From Pseudomonas sp. JAI120 (GTDB taxonomy: Bacteria > Pseudomonadota > Gammaproteobacteria > Pseudomonadales > Pseudomonadaceae): a stretch of DNA of 64,000 nucleotides. Below are positions 55,134 to 62,396 of this stretch, piece by piece. Made by a program: the position numbers and the translations under genes. Under the pieces are notes generated by a model that was not told the origin of the DNA, did no database searches, and saw nothing but the letters and a program-made list of their open reading frames with translations. The stretch covers positions 930,001 through 994,000 of the forward strand of contig NZ_JACHCZ010000002.1 of the NCBI RefSeq assembly GCF_014207255.1. Reading direction: 5' to 3'. How positions within the stretch are numbered: position 1 is the stretch's first letter; each line of letters starts with the position of its first letter.

Positions 55134-56432
55134 ATGACCCATCGTATTATTATCGTCGGCGGCGGCGCCGGCGGCCTGGAGTTGGCTACGCGCCTGGGTA
55201 AGACTCTGGGCAAGCGCGGCACCGCCAGCATCACGCTGGTGGACGCCAACCTCACCCACATCTGGAAGCCTTTGCTGCACGAAGTCGCTGCCGGCTCACT
55301 GAACTCTTCGGAAGACGAACTCAATTACGTCGCCCAGGCCAAATGGAACCACTTCGAGTTCCAGCTGGGGCGCATGAGCGGGCTCGACCGTGAGCAGAAG
55401 AAAATCCAGCTGGCCGCCACCCTCGACGAAGAAGGCCGCGAATTGGTGCCTGCGCGCGTGCTGGGCTATGACAGCCTGGTGATTGCGGTAGGCAGCACCA
55501 CCAACGATTTCGGCACCGAGGGCGCGGCACAGCACTGCCTGTTCCTCGATACACGCAAGCAGGCCGAGCGCTTCCACCAGCAGTTGCTGAACCACTACCT
55601 GCGCGCCCATGCCGGGCAGACCGATGTGGTGGAAAAGATCAGCGTTGCCATCGTCGGCGCGGGTGCGACCGGGGTCGAATTGGCCGCCGAACTGCATAAC
55701 GCCGCCCATGAGTTGGCGGCGTATGGCCTGGACCGCATCAAGCCGGAAAACATGCACATCACCCTGATCGAAGCAGGCCCACGTGTACTGCCGGCCCTGC
55801 CGGAGCGGATCGGCGGGCCGGTGCATAAAACCCTGGAGAAGCTCGGGGTGACGGTACTGACCAACTCTGCGGTCAGCGAAGTGACCGCAGACGCATTGAT
55901 CACCAGCAGTGGCCAGGTGATTCCTGCCAGCCTCAAAGTGTGGGCCGCCGGGATTCGTGCACCGGGCTTCCTCAAGGACATCGACGGCCTGGAAACCAAC
56001 CGCATCAATCAACTGCAAGTGCTGCCCACTCTGCAAACCACCCGCGATGAAAACATCTTCGCCTTTGGCGACTGCGCCGCCTGCCCGCAACCGGACACCG
56101 ATCGTAATGTGCCGCCACGGGCCCAGGCCGCGCACCAACAGGCCTCGTTGCTGGCCAAGTCGTTGAAACTGCGTATCGAAGGCAAGGACCTGCCGTCGTA
56201 CAAGTACACCGACTATGGGTCGCTGATCTCGCTGTCGCGTTTCTCGGCGGTAGGTAACCTGATGGGCAACCTGACCGGCAGCGTGATGCTGGAGGGCTGG
56301 CTGGCGCGGATGTTCTATGTGTCTCTGTACCGCATGCACCAGATGGCGCTGTATGGCTTCTTCCGCACGGCGATGTTGATGCTGGGCAGCAAGATTGGCC
56401 GCGGGACTGAACCGCGCCTGAAACTTCACTGA
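55134..56432 (+). CDS. ndh: Type II NADH dehydrogenase (NDH-2)
   Basis: This 432-aa flavoprotein oxidises NADH and passes electrons to quinone without pumping protons. The FAD-binding motif is VGGGAGGLE at about residue 7 and the NADH-binding motif is VGAGATGVELAAEL near 175. The FAD-contact block FAFGDCAACPQ near 310 and a C-terminal amphipathic part (GWLARMFYVSLYRMHQMALYG) for membrane attachment are present. I chose ATG at 55134 because the fold begins directly after it; a TTG 15 bases upstream adds nothing recognisable. A REP palindrome follows. Confidence 0.95.
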   Translation: MTHRIIIVGGGAGGLELATRLGKTLGKRGTASITLVDANLTHIWKPLLHEVAAGSLNSSEDELNYVAQAKWNHFEFQLGRMSGLDREQKKIQLAATLDEEGRELVPARVLGYDSLVIAVGSTTNDFGTEGAAQHCLFLDTRKQAERFHQQLLNHYLRAHAGQTDVVEKISVAIVGAGATGVELAAELHNAAHELAAYGLDRIKPENMHITLIEAGPRVLPALPERIGGPVHKTLEKLGVTVLTNSAVSEVTADALITSSGQVIPASLKVWAAGIRAPGFLKDIDGLETNRINQLQVLPTLQTTRDENIFAFGDCAACPQPDTDRNVPPRAQAAHQQASLLAKSLKLRIEGKDLPSYKYTDYGSLISLSRFSAVGNLMGNLTGSVMLEGWLARMFYVSLYRMHQMALYGFFRTAMLMLGSKIGRGTEPRLKLH

Positions 56433-56459
56433 CGGCAGAGTCCCTGGTGGGACTCGTTC

Positions 56460-56490
56460 AATGTGGGAGGGGAACCGCCTCTCCCACATT
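56460..56490. repeat. REP palindrome, GTGGGAGGGG family, after ndh
   Basis: AATGTGGGAG(A/G)GG-type arms pair around AACCG. It is a shorter member of the family seen at 16619 and 30381 and may end the ndh transcript. Confidence 0.75.
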
Positions 56491-56524
56491 AGTTTTATGT
56501 TGGAGTTGAGATAATTTCAGGCAA

Positions 56525-56559
56525 AAAAAATCCCCGTATCTTTCGATACGAGGATTTTT
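56525..56559. terminator. Terminator beside tRNA-Pro
   Basis: A stem CGTATC/GATACG with flanking AAAATCC / GGATTTTT forms a near-symmetrical hairpin just 3' of tRNA-Pro on the minus strand. Confidence 0.8.
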
Positions 56560-56563
56560 AATA

Positions 56564-56640
56564 TGGTCGGGGTAAGGGGATTCGAACTCCTGACATCCTG
56601 CTCCCAAAGCAGGCGCGCTACCGGACTGCGCTATACCCCG
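56564..56640 (-). tRNA. tRNA-Pro (anticodon TGG)
   Basis: A 77-nt gene with CCA encoded. The acceptor stem CGGGGTA/TACCCCG is fully paired, the anticodon stem CCTGC/GCAGG closes loop TTTGGGA, giving anticodon TGG. It lies next to the tRNA-Lys remnant, as tRNA-Lys and tRNA-Pro are neighbours in P. aeruginosa. Confidence 0.95.
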
Positions 56641-56647
56641 GAAAAAA

Positions 56648-56669
56648 AAGGCGACCTTTCAGTCGCCTT
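56648..56669 (-). terminator. Hairpin between the tRNA-Lys fragment and tRNA-Pro
   Basis: AAGGCGAC and GTCGCCTT pair; on the minus strand a run of eight T follows. It would stop transcripts coming from the tRNA-Lys side just before tRNA-Pro. Confidence 0.65.
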
Positions 56670-56733
56670 CTTCGATCAGCGCTTTTGGCCTCTGATCTTA
56701 AGATTCGATTCCAGCGTTAACTGGTCTCAAAAA

Positions 56734-56778
56734 TGGTGGGTCGTGTGGGATTCGAACCTACGACCAATTGGTTAAAAG
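56734..56778 (-). other. att site: 45-bp 3' fragment of tRNA-Lys (TTT)
   Basis: Read on the minus strand, this is the end of a tRNA-Lys gene from the anticodon loop (CTTTTAA) through the T arm to the encoded CCA. The bases beyond it do not continue the tRNA: the base before C32 is T where a pair with C39 needs G. A partial tRNA next to a parA-led mobile element is the mark of site-specific integration into tRNA-Lys, the known target of PAPI-1/pKLC102-type elements. The chromosome is to the left and the element to the right. The complete tRNA should lie at the other end, outside the window. Confidence 0.88.
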
Positions 56779-56846
56779 ACAATTGGTTTTAGTGCTTCAA
56801 AGCTCAGGATCGTGTTCGCTACACATAGCTGTTTCCGTGGCCTCGC

Positions 56847-56874
56847 AGCCTCTAATGAACCCACATTAGAGGCT
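56847..56874 (+). promoter_or_regulatory. 11-bp inverted repeat covering the parA ribosome-binding site
   Basis: AGCCTCTAATG (56847-56857) and CATTAGAGGCT (56864-56874) pair perfectly around a 6-nt loop. The right arm contains GAGG, the only ribosome-binding site for parA, whose ATG is at 56882. In RNA the hairpin would block translation; as DNA it could be an operator. Confidence 0.7.
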
Positions 56875-56881
56875 CCAAACC

Positions 56882-57742
56882 ATGAAAATCTCTGCGGTCG
56901 TTTCGACCAAAGGCGGCGTAGGCAAAACCACTATCGAGGCCAACCTGGGCGCTTTCTGCGCGGACGCGGGCCTTCGCACACTCCTTATCGACCTGGACCC
57001 TGCTCAGCCCTCCCTTTCTTCGTATTACCAATTGGTCGAAGAAGCCCAAGGTGGCATCTACGACCTGCTCGCGTTCAATATCACCGAATCCGCCAAGATC
57101 ATATCCAGCACCGCGATCCCAAACCTGTCGCTTGTCATTTCCAACGACATCAACAATCAACTGAACAGCCTGCTCCTGCAAGCACCTGACGGACGGTTGC
57201 GACTCGCCAACCTGATGCCGGCGTTCAAAGATCATTACGACCTGGTACTGATTGACACCCAAGGCGCCAGATCGGCCATGCTTGAAATGGTGGTCCTAGC
57301 CTCTGATTTGGTCATATCCCCACTTCCGCCCAACATGCTCGCTGCACGGGAATTCAGCCGGGGAACCATGCAGATGTTAGACGGCCTGCGCGCCTACGGT
57401 CGCCTGGGAATGAAAATCCCTCCCGTGCGGATCGTCGTCAACAATCTCGACCAAACCACCGACGCGCAGATGATCGAGCAGTCGGTACGGGAAATATTTC
57501 AGGACAATGACGAAATCAACGTTCTGGACAGCGTCATACCCACCGCAGTGGTGTTTCGTAGCGCTGCATCCCTGGGCGTCCCAGTACACCGCCTGGAATA
57601 CCGGCAGCCTTCCAACCGCATATCCCCTGCAGCCCTTGTCGTCATCCGCCAATTGGCCATTGAGCTCTTTCCAGAATGGCGCGACCGCTTCGAAGCCATG
57701 ACAGAGGAGCGCGTGGCAAAGCTGGTCAAGGAGGGACGCTGA
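56882..57742 (+). CDS. parA: ParA/Soj-type ATPase of the integrative element
   Basis: This 286-aa protein is a ParA-family Walker ATPase. The deviant Walker A is KGGVGKTT with signature lysine K10 and P-loop K15, and the Walker A' block is LLIDLDPAQPSL. It lacks an N-terminal DNA-binding domain, as short Soj proteins do. In PAPI-1 and pKLC102-type elements soj is the first gene next to the att site and is needed to keep the excised circle. The GAGG ribosome site sits inside an inverted repeat. It leads a run of co-directional genes that reaches past the window; the next start is one base after its stop. The partner parB begins at 63666. Confidence 0.92.
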   Translation: MKISAVVSTKGGVGKTTIEANLGAFCADAGLRTLLIDLDPAQPSLSSYYQLVEEAQGGIYDLLAFNITESAKIISSTAIPNLSLVISNDINNQLNSLLLQAPDGRLRLANLMPAFKDHYDLVLIDTQGARSAMLEMVVLASDLVISPLPPNMLAAREFSRGTMQMLDGLRAYGRLGMKIPPVRIVVNNLDQTTDAQMIEQSVREIFQDNDEINVLDSVIPTAVVFRSAASLGVPVHRLEYRQPSNRISPAALVVIRQLAIELFPEWRDRFEAMTEERVAKLVKEGR

Positions 57743-57743
57743 T

Positions 57744-58502
57744 ATGGCAAAGCCCTCCATTACCGATGCCCGCGGCATTACCGCTGATCTCATCCTAGAG
57801 GTTGGCAAGTACTACAGAGCTCAGCAATTGCGCACTTTGCAAGCCAAGCTAAGTGGGACCGCGCGGGAAATCCACTCCCTGACAGGCGGTATCCATTTAC
57901 CCGGTCGAATAGGCGCTCAGTTAAGCATTGAACAGCGTCAGCTTTTGCAGGACGCCGCGAAGCTCATTGATTCGGTCAATGCCAACATAAAGCACGCGAA
58001 GGAAAAGCGCGGCCGCGACGAAAACAAAGCCAAACGCCGTCAGCAATCTCGAGATGCCGAAGCCAAGCGCCTGGTAGCTGAAACATATCTAGAACCTATG
58101 GCCCCACAACCTGCGGCTTTGGAGCCTCTCTTAGATATTCTTAAAACGGCCCTGACGCTCAACCGCGCGGACGTCTTCAAGAATGGGTATTCCCCTAGAG
58201 AATTCAATCTCAGGCTCCGTGATTACCTATCCCCAGCGCGGACGCGAAAACTCATTGGCTGGACCAGCCCAAGTGCTTTCTGGATAAGCACTGTTCTCTC
58301 TCTGCGGAATGAGGTGGTGCAAGCTGTAGAGCAGGAGATTGCTTATGACGATGGCTCAAATGTGCGGGATCGTCTCGATGCGTTGAAGCAGAAGGTCGCA
58401 GACTGTGTCGCCCGCGTCCACCTCTCTGCAGATGAAGAGGAAACATTGCGCCTTTGGTCAGAGGCGCTCTCCCCCCGTACCCAAGCGGATGGGGGTGAAT
58501 GA
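57744..58502 (+). CDS. Integrative-element protein of unknown function (252 aa)
   Basis: I do not recognise this protein. It is soluble and mostly helical. Residues 90-120 are strongly basic and likely coiled (KEKRGRDENKAKRRQQSRD), suggesting nucleic-acid or protein contact. The second half (FNLRLRDYLSPARTRKLIGW and later RDRLDALKQKVADCVARVH) is amphipathic. There is no signal peptide, membrane helix or catalytic motif that I can name. It starts one base after the parA stop and ends in an ATGA overlap with the DUF2786 gene, so it is made with both. A partner or regulator of the ParA system is a reasonable guess, no more. Confidence 0.7.
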   Translation: MAKPSITDARGITADLILEVGKYYRAQQLRTLQAKLSGTAREIHSLTGGIHLPGRIGAQLSIEQRQLLQDAAKLIDSVNANIKHAKEKRGRDENKAKRRQQSRDAEAKRLVAETYLEPMAPQPAALEPLLDILKTALTLNRADVFKNGYSPREFNLRLRDYLSPARTRKLIGWTSPSAFWISTVLSLRNEVVQAVEQEIAYDDGSNVRDRLDALKQKVADCVARVHLSADEEETLRLWSEALSPRTQADGGE

Positions 58503-59200
58503 TGGACAAGCAAAAAGTTCTCAGCAAGGTCTCAAAGCTCATGGCGCTGGCCAAATCGCAAGGTGCTGCCCCAAACGAAGTGGAAATTGCACTTCGCCAA
58601 GCGCGCCATTTGATGAACCAGTACAACTTGGAACACACCGAAGTTGCTGCTCAAACAATCGAAGAAGCCAGTGTAAGCACCAAGACCCGGCGGGCGCCGC
58701 AGGATTGGCTGCACAACCTGGCCACAATCTGCGCACAAGCCTTCGATTGCACCCACCTGGCCTACTTTCATCCGCTGGCTGGCTGGTCATTCAAATTCTT
58801 GGGGAAGGGTATTTCGCCCGAGCTGGCCGCTCACGCCTATTCAACGCTGCATCACCAACTTGTCGCAGCCCGTCGAGCTCATGTTGCTCAGCAGAAGCGT
58901 TGCCAACTGAAAACAAAACGTCACCGTGGCCAAGTCTTTGCCGAGGGATGGCTGAATGCCGTCGCCTCTAAAGTAAACCAGTTTACAGGCGGGACAGACG
59001 ACACCACGGTGCTGGAGATCCAAGCCTACCTGGAATGGCATCACCCAAACCTCACCGAATTCATTATCAAACCCATCGAAGCCAAAGGTCACGACACTCG
59101 CTCTTTGCAAGCAGGATGGGATCAGGGGAAGCACGCCAAGCTGCATCGTGGTGTTGGTCAGCAAGCAAATGAGGCCCTAGGTCATGGGGGTGGCCAATGA
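58499..59200 (+). CDS. DUF2786 family protein
   Basis: This 233-aa protein opens with the DUF2786 block (KVLSKVSKLMALAKSQGAAPNEVEIALRQARHL, quoted in part: LSKVSKLMALAKS), a short helical domain common in phages and mobile elements. A larger domain follows (WLHNLATICAQAFDCTHLAYF, FLGKGISPELAAHAYSTLHH). It ends with a basic Gly/His-rich tail (GKHAKLHRGVGQQANEALGH). Function is unknown; the fold hints at DNA-associated roles. Both ends overlap neighbours by 4 nt. Two in-frame ATGs (58499 and 58502) can serve as start. Confidence 0.8.
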   Translation: MMDKQKVLSKVSKLMALAKSQGAAPNEVEIALRQARHLMNQYNLEHTEVAAQTIEEASVSTKTRRAPQDWLHNLATICAQAFDCTHLAYFHPLAGWSFKFLGKGISPELAAHAYSTLHHQLVAARRAHVAQQKRCQLKTKRHRGQVFAEGWLNAVASKVNQFTGGTDDTTVLEIQAYLEWHHPNLTEFIIKPIEAKGHDTRSLQAGWDQGKHAKLHRGVGQQANEALGHGGGQ

Positions 59201-59916
59201 GCAAGTTGAGACTATCCCCGTTGGCGATGGCCGCCTTGGAACAAGCTCGCTCCCAATTGGGGCTTGCTCAGCCTCATAAGCACCACGTTTGGAGTGAGGA
59301 AGAAGAGCGCGCGCTAATTGATCGCTATCCCAACGAGAGAACTGAGCTGCTCGCCTCAGAACTGAAAATATCGGTTTACCAGGTATACGCCAAAGCCTCC
59401 CGGCTGGGTTTGAAAAAGAGCGAATCGTTTCTTCTCAGCGCGCAATCCGGGCGACTGGACGGAACGCTTGGCTCGCAGTTTCGATTCTCTAAAGGCTCAA
59501 CGCCCTGGAACAAAGGACTCAAGGGACGCCCGGCCAGCGGGCGCGCCGTTGAAACACAATTCAAGAAAGGCAGCAAGCCGGGAAACTGGCTCCCCATCGG
59601 TAGCACTCGCCTTACACCCGACGGTTATCTCCAGAGGAAAATTACCGACACAGGTTACCCCCCTGTCGATTGGAAAGCCGTGCATGTCCTGCTCTGGGAA
59701 GAACACTTCGGCCCAGTCCCCACAAGTCATTGCGTGTGCTTCAAGGATGAAAACAAATCCAACATTTCCATCAGCAATTTGGAACTGATCACGCGAGCAG
59801 AGCGCATGCGCCGGAACACCATCCATCGTTATCCGGAAGAGCTGAAATCTGCAATCCGCGCCGTCGGCAAACTCAAGCGCACCATTCGGGAGGCTGAACA
59901 TGAAAAACAAGATTGA
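59197..59916 (+). CDS. HNH endonuclease with N-terminal SANT-like helix-turn-helix
   Basis: This 239-aa protein combines a Myb/SANT-like DNA-binding region at about residues 28-72 (VWSEEEERALIDRYPN and VYQVYAKASRLGLKKS) with two FxKGSxPWNKG/FKKGSKPGNW segments at 96-130. These are typical of phage and homing HNH proteins. The C-terminal HNH nuclease (WKAVHVLLWEEHFGPVP, then HCVCFKDENKSNISISNLEL) carries the histidine and asparagine residues of the beta-beta-alpha metal site. Free-standing homing endonucleases of phages look like this. In an element it could cut target DNA or spread itself. It overlaps the preceding gene by 4 nt and the next by 17 nt. Confidence 0.85.
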   Translation: MSKLRLSPLAMAALEQARSQLGLAQPHKHHVWSEEEERALIDRYPNERTELLASELKISVYQVYAKASRLGLKKSESFLLSAQSGRLDGTLGSQFRFSKGSTPWNKGLKGRPASGRAVETQFKKGSKPGNWLPIGSTRLTPDGYLQRKITDTGYPPVDWKAVHVLLWEEHFGPVPTSHCVCFKDENKSNISISNLELITRAERMRRNTIHRYPEELKSAIRAVGKLKRTIREAEHEKQD

Positions 59917-60118
59917 AGATCTACGCAATCACCTGTTCGTTGCGATTGAAAGCCTTCTCGACCCAGAGAAACCGATGGAAATAGAGAGGGCTAAAGCCGT
60001 TGCCGAAGTTGCTCAGGTAATGATCAATTCAGCAAAGGTTGAAGTCGAGATGGTCAAAGCCTTGGGCGCACGCAACGGCAGCGGCTTTCTGCAGATTGGC
60101 CAGGAGCCGGTGAAATGA
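59900..60118 (+). CDS. Small helical protein between the HNH gene and dnaB
   Basis: This 72-aa protein (MKNKIEDLRNHLFVAIESLL) is all helical with a short coiled-coil look (IERAKAVAEVAQVMINSAKVE). Small proteins of this type often follow HNH genes in phages, but I cannot name the family. Its start lies 17 nt inside the HNH gene, with GGGAGG upstream, and its stop overlaps dnaB by ATGA. It could be a regulator or partner of either neighbour. Confidence 0.65.
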   Translation: MKNKIEDLRNHLFVAIESLLDPEKPMEIERAKAVAEVAQVMINSAKVEVEMVKALGARNGSGFLQIGQEPVK

Positions 60119-61464
60119 ACCACCTTGACCTCTCTCCGCCCTACTCCGTAGAGGCTGAACAAGGTGTTTTAGGTGGGCTGCTGCTCGACAACAACACCTG
60201 GGATCTCGTCGCTGACAAACTCGATGCATCTGATTTTTTCCGGCATGACCACCGGCTGCTGTTTCGTGCAATTGCCGGCCTTGCTGACAAATCAGTTCCG
60301 TTCGATATCGTCATCGTCTTCAACGCGCTGGAGGAACCAGACGAAGCCGGTGGGCTGAGCTACCTGGGCGAGCTGGCCAAGAATACGCCGTCTGTAGCCA
60401 ACATTGAGCATTACGCGTCCATCGTGCGTAATCGCTCCCGGCTCAGACAACTCATGTCTCTTGGCTACCAATGCTCTCGCGATGCCACGGATCCGCTGGC
60501 CAACGCGGAAGATGTTCAAGAGGCCATTGAACAACAGCTGTTCGCGCTTGGCGAAGGCAAGACCGCATCTGAATTCGTCAACATCAACAAATGCTTGACG
60601 AAAGTCGTCGAGCAAATTGACGAACATTTCAACGGCAACGTCACTGTGACCGGTGTGCCTTCAGGCCTGGACGATTTGGACGATATGACGTCGGGCTTTC
60701 AAAAAGCCGACTTGATCATTCTCGGCGCACGGCCGTCAATGGGGAAGACGTCCCTTGCCTTGAACTTCGTAGATTCGGCTCTGCAGGCACAGCTTGATCG
60801 AACGGTCCAGATCTTCAGCATGGAGATGCCAGCCGAAGCAATGCTCTATCGGTTGATGGCCATCTTAGGTCATCTCGATCTTGGGAAACTGTTGAAGGGC
60901 AAGCTCGATGACGACGACTGGCCGAAGTTATCTGCAGCTGTTTCGCGTATTGATAGATATGGCGAGCGGCTGGTCATTGATGACTCCTCAGGACTAACGC
61001 CTGCCGCGATAAGGGCCAAATCTCGTCGCGCTGCTCGCCGCTTCGGACACCCAAGTCTGATCCTGATCGATTACCTGCAGCTCATGCACTGCCCCGGTCA
61101 TGAAAACAGGGCCAACGAAGTCAGCGTTATTTCCAGGTCTCTCAAAGCACTGGCGAAGGAGATGAATTGCCCAGTGGTAGCACTTTCGCAGCTCAATCGG
61201 GAGCTGGAGCGCCGCCCAAATAAACGTCCGATCAACGCTGACTTGCGTGATAGCGGGTCCATTGAGCAGGACGCAGACCTGATCATGTTCGTCTATCGGG
61301 ACGAGGTGTACCACTCCCAGACCGAACACAAAGGTATTGCAGAAATCATTCTCGGCAAGGCGAGAAACGGCCCAACCGGCACCGTTCGCACCGCGTTCAT
61401 TCCGCACCAAACCCGCTTTGCAAACCTCAGTGCCAATAGTAGCTGGCAAGGAGCACACCTATGA
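60115..61464 (+). CDS. dnaB: DnaB-type replicative helicase of the integrative element
   Basis: This 449-aa hexameric helicase has the DnaB N-terminal domain (SVEAEQGVLGGLLLDNNTWD, residues 11-30) and a RecA-like core. Walker A is GARPSMGKT (204-212), followed by FSMEMPAEAMLYRL, LILIDYLQLM (Walker B) and SGSIEQDADLIMFVYRDE. It is close in length to chromosomal DnaB (about 460-470 aa) but more diverged in its linker. PAPI-1-type elements carry such a gene near soj and it is thought to support replication of the excised circle. It overlaps both neighbours by 4 nt. Confidence 0.93.
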   Translation: MNHLDLSPPYSVEAEQGVLGGLLLDNNTWDLVADKLDASDFFRHDHRLLFRAIAGLADKSVPFDIVIVFNALEEPDEAGGLSYLGELAKNTPSVANIEHYASIVRNRSRLRQLMSLGYQCSRDATDPLANAEDVQEAIEQQLFALGEGKTASEFVNINKCLTKVVEQIDEHFNGNVTVTGVPSGLDDLDDMTSGFQKADLIILGARPSMGKTSLALNFVDSALQAQLDRTVQIFSMEMPAEAMLYRLMAILGHLDLGKLLKGKLDDDDWPKLSAAVSRIDRYGERLVIDDSSGLTPAAIRAKSRRAARRFGHPSLILIDYLQLMHCPGHENRANEVSVISRSLKALAKEMNCPVVALSQLNRELERRPNKRPINADLRDSGSIEQDADLIMFVYRDEVYHSQTEHKGIAEIILGKARNGPTGTVRTAFIPHQTRFANLSANSSWQGAHL

Positions 61465-61649
61465 GCACCCTCGCTCCGGTTGCCGTCACCCATTGGTGCC
61501 GCAACTGCGATACACATCATGCATTGCAGCAAGTCCAGCAATGCGTACCTGCCCCAACCGCTCTCAATGGTGAAGTGGACATTCTGATTTGTCCCAGTTG
61601 CAACAGCTACGACATCGAGGAGCTTCGGGAGGTGTCAGATGCACAGTAA
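61461..61649 (+). CDS. Small zinc-ribbon protein
   Basis: This 62-aa protein has two CxxC pairs (C13/C16 and C44/C47) plus C28, the pattern of a single zinc ribbon, and an acidic C-terminus. It has no other domain. It starts in an ATGA overlap with dnaB and runs 11 nt into the next gene. Zinc ribbons of this size on mobile elements are often DNA- or protein-binding adaptors. No family name can be given. Confidence 0.65.
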   Translation: MSTLAPVAVTHWCRNCDTHHALQQVQQCVPAPTALNGEVDILICPSCNSYDIEELREVSDAQ

Positions 61650-62160
61650 CGCTGCGCTTTTTCCAAGCATTCAGGCCGGTGAAGTCTTCGAAGCCTCTGC
61701 CGTGGTTCACGCCCACAAAACGGGCGTCAACCCAGTAGAACTTGATGCTCTAGCTCAAGCAGTCGGCCGTCTTACTCGTGACCACAGCACCGTGGTCCCA
61801 GTGAGCATGCGAGAGGACCTGTTGGAATTTCAGAAGCTCGGCTACGTCGAGCTGGCCGACACGCTCAGCGCAACCATCGCCGTTGAACTGCTGTGCGCAG
61901 GCGCCTTGCTATCAAGTTACTTCTGGTCGGTTTGGGTCCCCTGGCACCTCCAAAACTGCTCACTGAAAGTGGCGGTCATGGCTCACCTGCAACACCCCGC
62001 GCCAGTGCAGCACTGCACCGTCGTGTTCCGCGTGCCTGGCCCGCGCGAGGCAACTCGAAATTTTCTGCATGAGCTCGGCAGCAAATTCCCGGGTGACCAG
62101 GCCGAAATCATCGCGATTCAGGCAGGGAACGTTTTAGCAGACAAGGACGCAGAGCTATGA
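61639..62160 (+). CDS. Integrative-element protein of unknown function (173 aa)
   Basis: I do not recognise this protein. It begins [20 protein letters not shown] and has a hydrophobic stretch around residues 80-105 ([20 protein letters not shown]). That could be a membrane helix or a buried core. The C-terminus is polar and acidic. It overlaps the zinc-ribbon gene by 11 nt and the HicA-like gene by ATGA, so it belongs to the same coupled set. No function can be given. Confidence 0.6.
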   Translation: MHSNAALFPSIQAGEVFEASAVVHAHKTGVNPVELDALAQAVGRLTRDHSTVVPVSMREDLLEFQKLGYVELADTLSATIAVELLCAGALLSSYFWSVWVPWHLQNCSLKVAVMAHLQHPAPVQHCTVVFRVPGPREATRNFLHELGSKFPGDQAEIIAIQAGNVLADKDAEL

Positions 62161-62396
62161 CGACCAACCTCATACGCGGAAAGCACGAGAACCTTCGCCA
62201 CCTGGTGGAATTTGCCAGGGCCAATGGTTGGACTGTGTCGCGGACTCAAGGTGGCCACATCCAGTTTACCAAGCCCGGCCTTGGATCAATCTACACATCG
62301 TCGACCGCAAGCGATTACCGCGCGGCCCTCAACGCCAAAGCTCGCATTCGCCGTGCCGATCGAGCTCAAACCCAACACACTCAGGAGGCAATCTAA
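62157..62396 (+). CDS. HicA-like toxin-fold protein (no HicB beside it)
   Basis: This 79-aa protein has the HicA/YcfA double-stranded-RNA-binding fold pattern: an N-terminal helix ([17 protein letters not shown]), then GGHIQF, in which H34 matches the catalytic histidine of HicA RNases (G-x-H-x-x-F), and a basic ending. HicA toxins cut mRNA and are neutralised by HicB. No HicB gene lies next to it. It overlaps the previous gene by ATGA and the next by a single base (TAATG). It may be a stand-alone RNA-binding protein rather than a toxin. Confidence 0.65.
   Translation: MTTNLIRGKHENLRHLVEFARANGWTVSRTQGGHIQFTKPGLGSIYTSSTASDYRAALNAKARIRRADRAQTQHTQEAI

Noticed and set aside
56734..56810. A complete tRNA-Lys gene
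   Set aside because: Only bases from the anticodon loop to CCA match; the 5' half (D arm and acceptor strand) is absent, so it is an attachment-site fragment.
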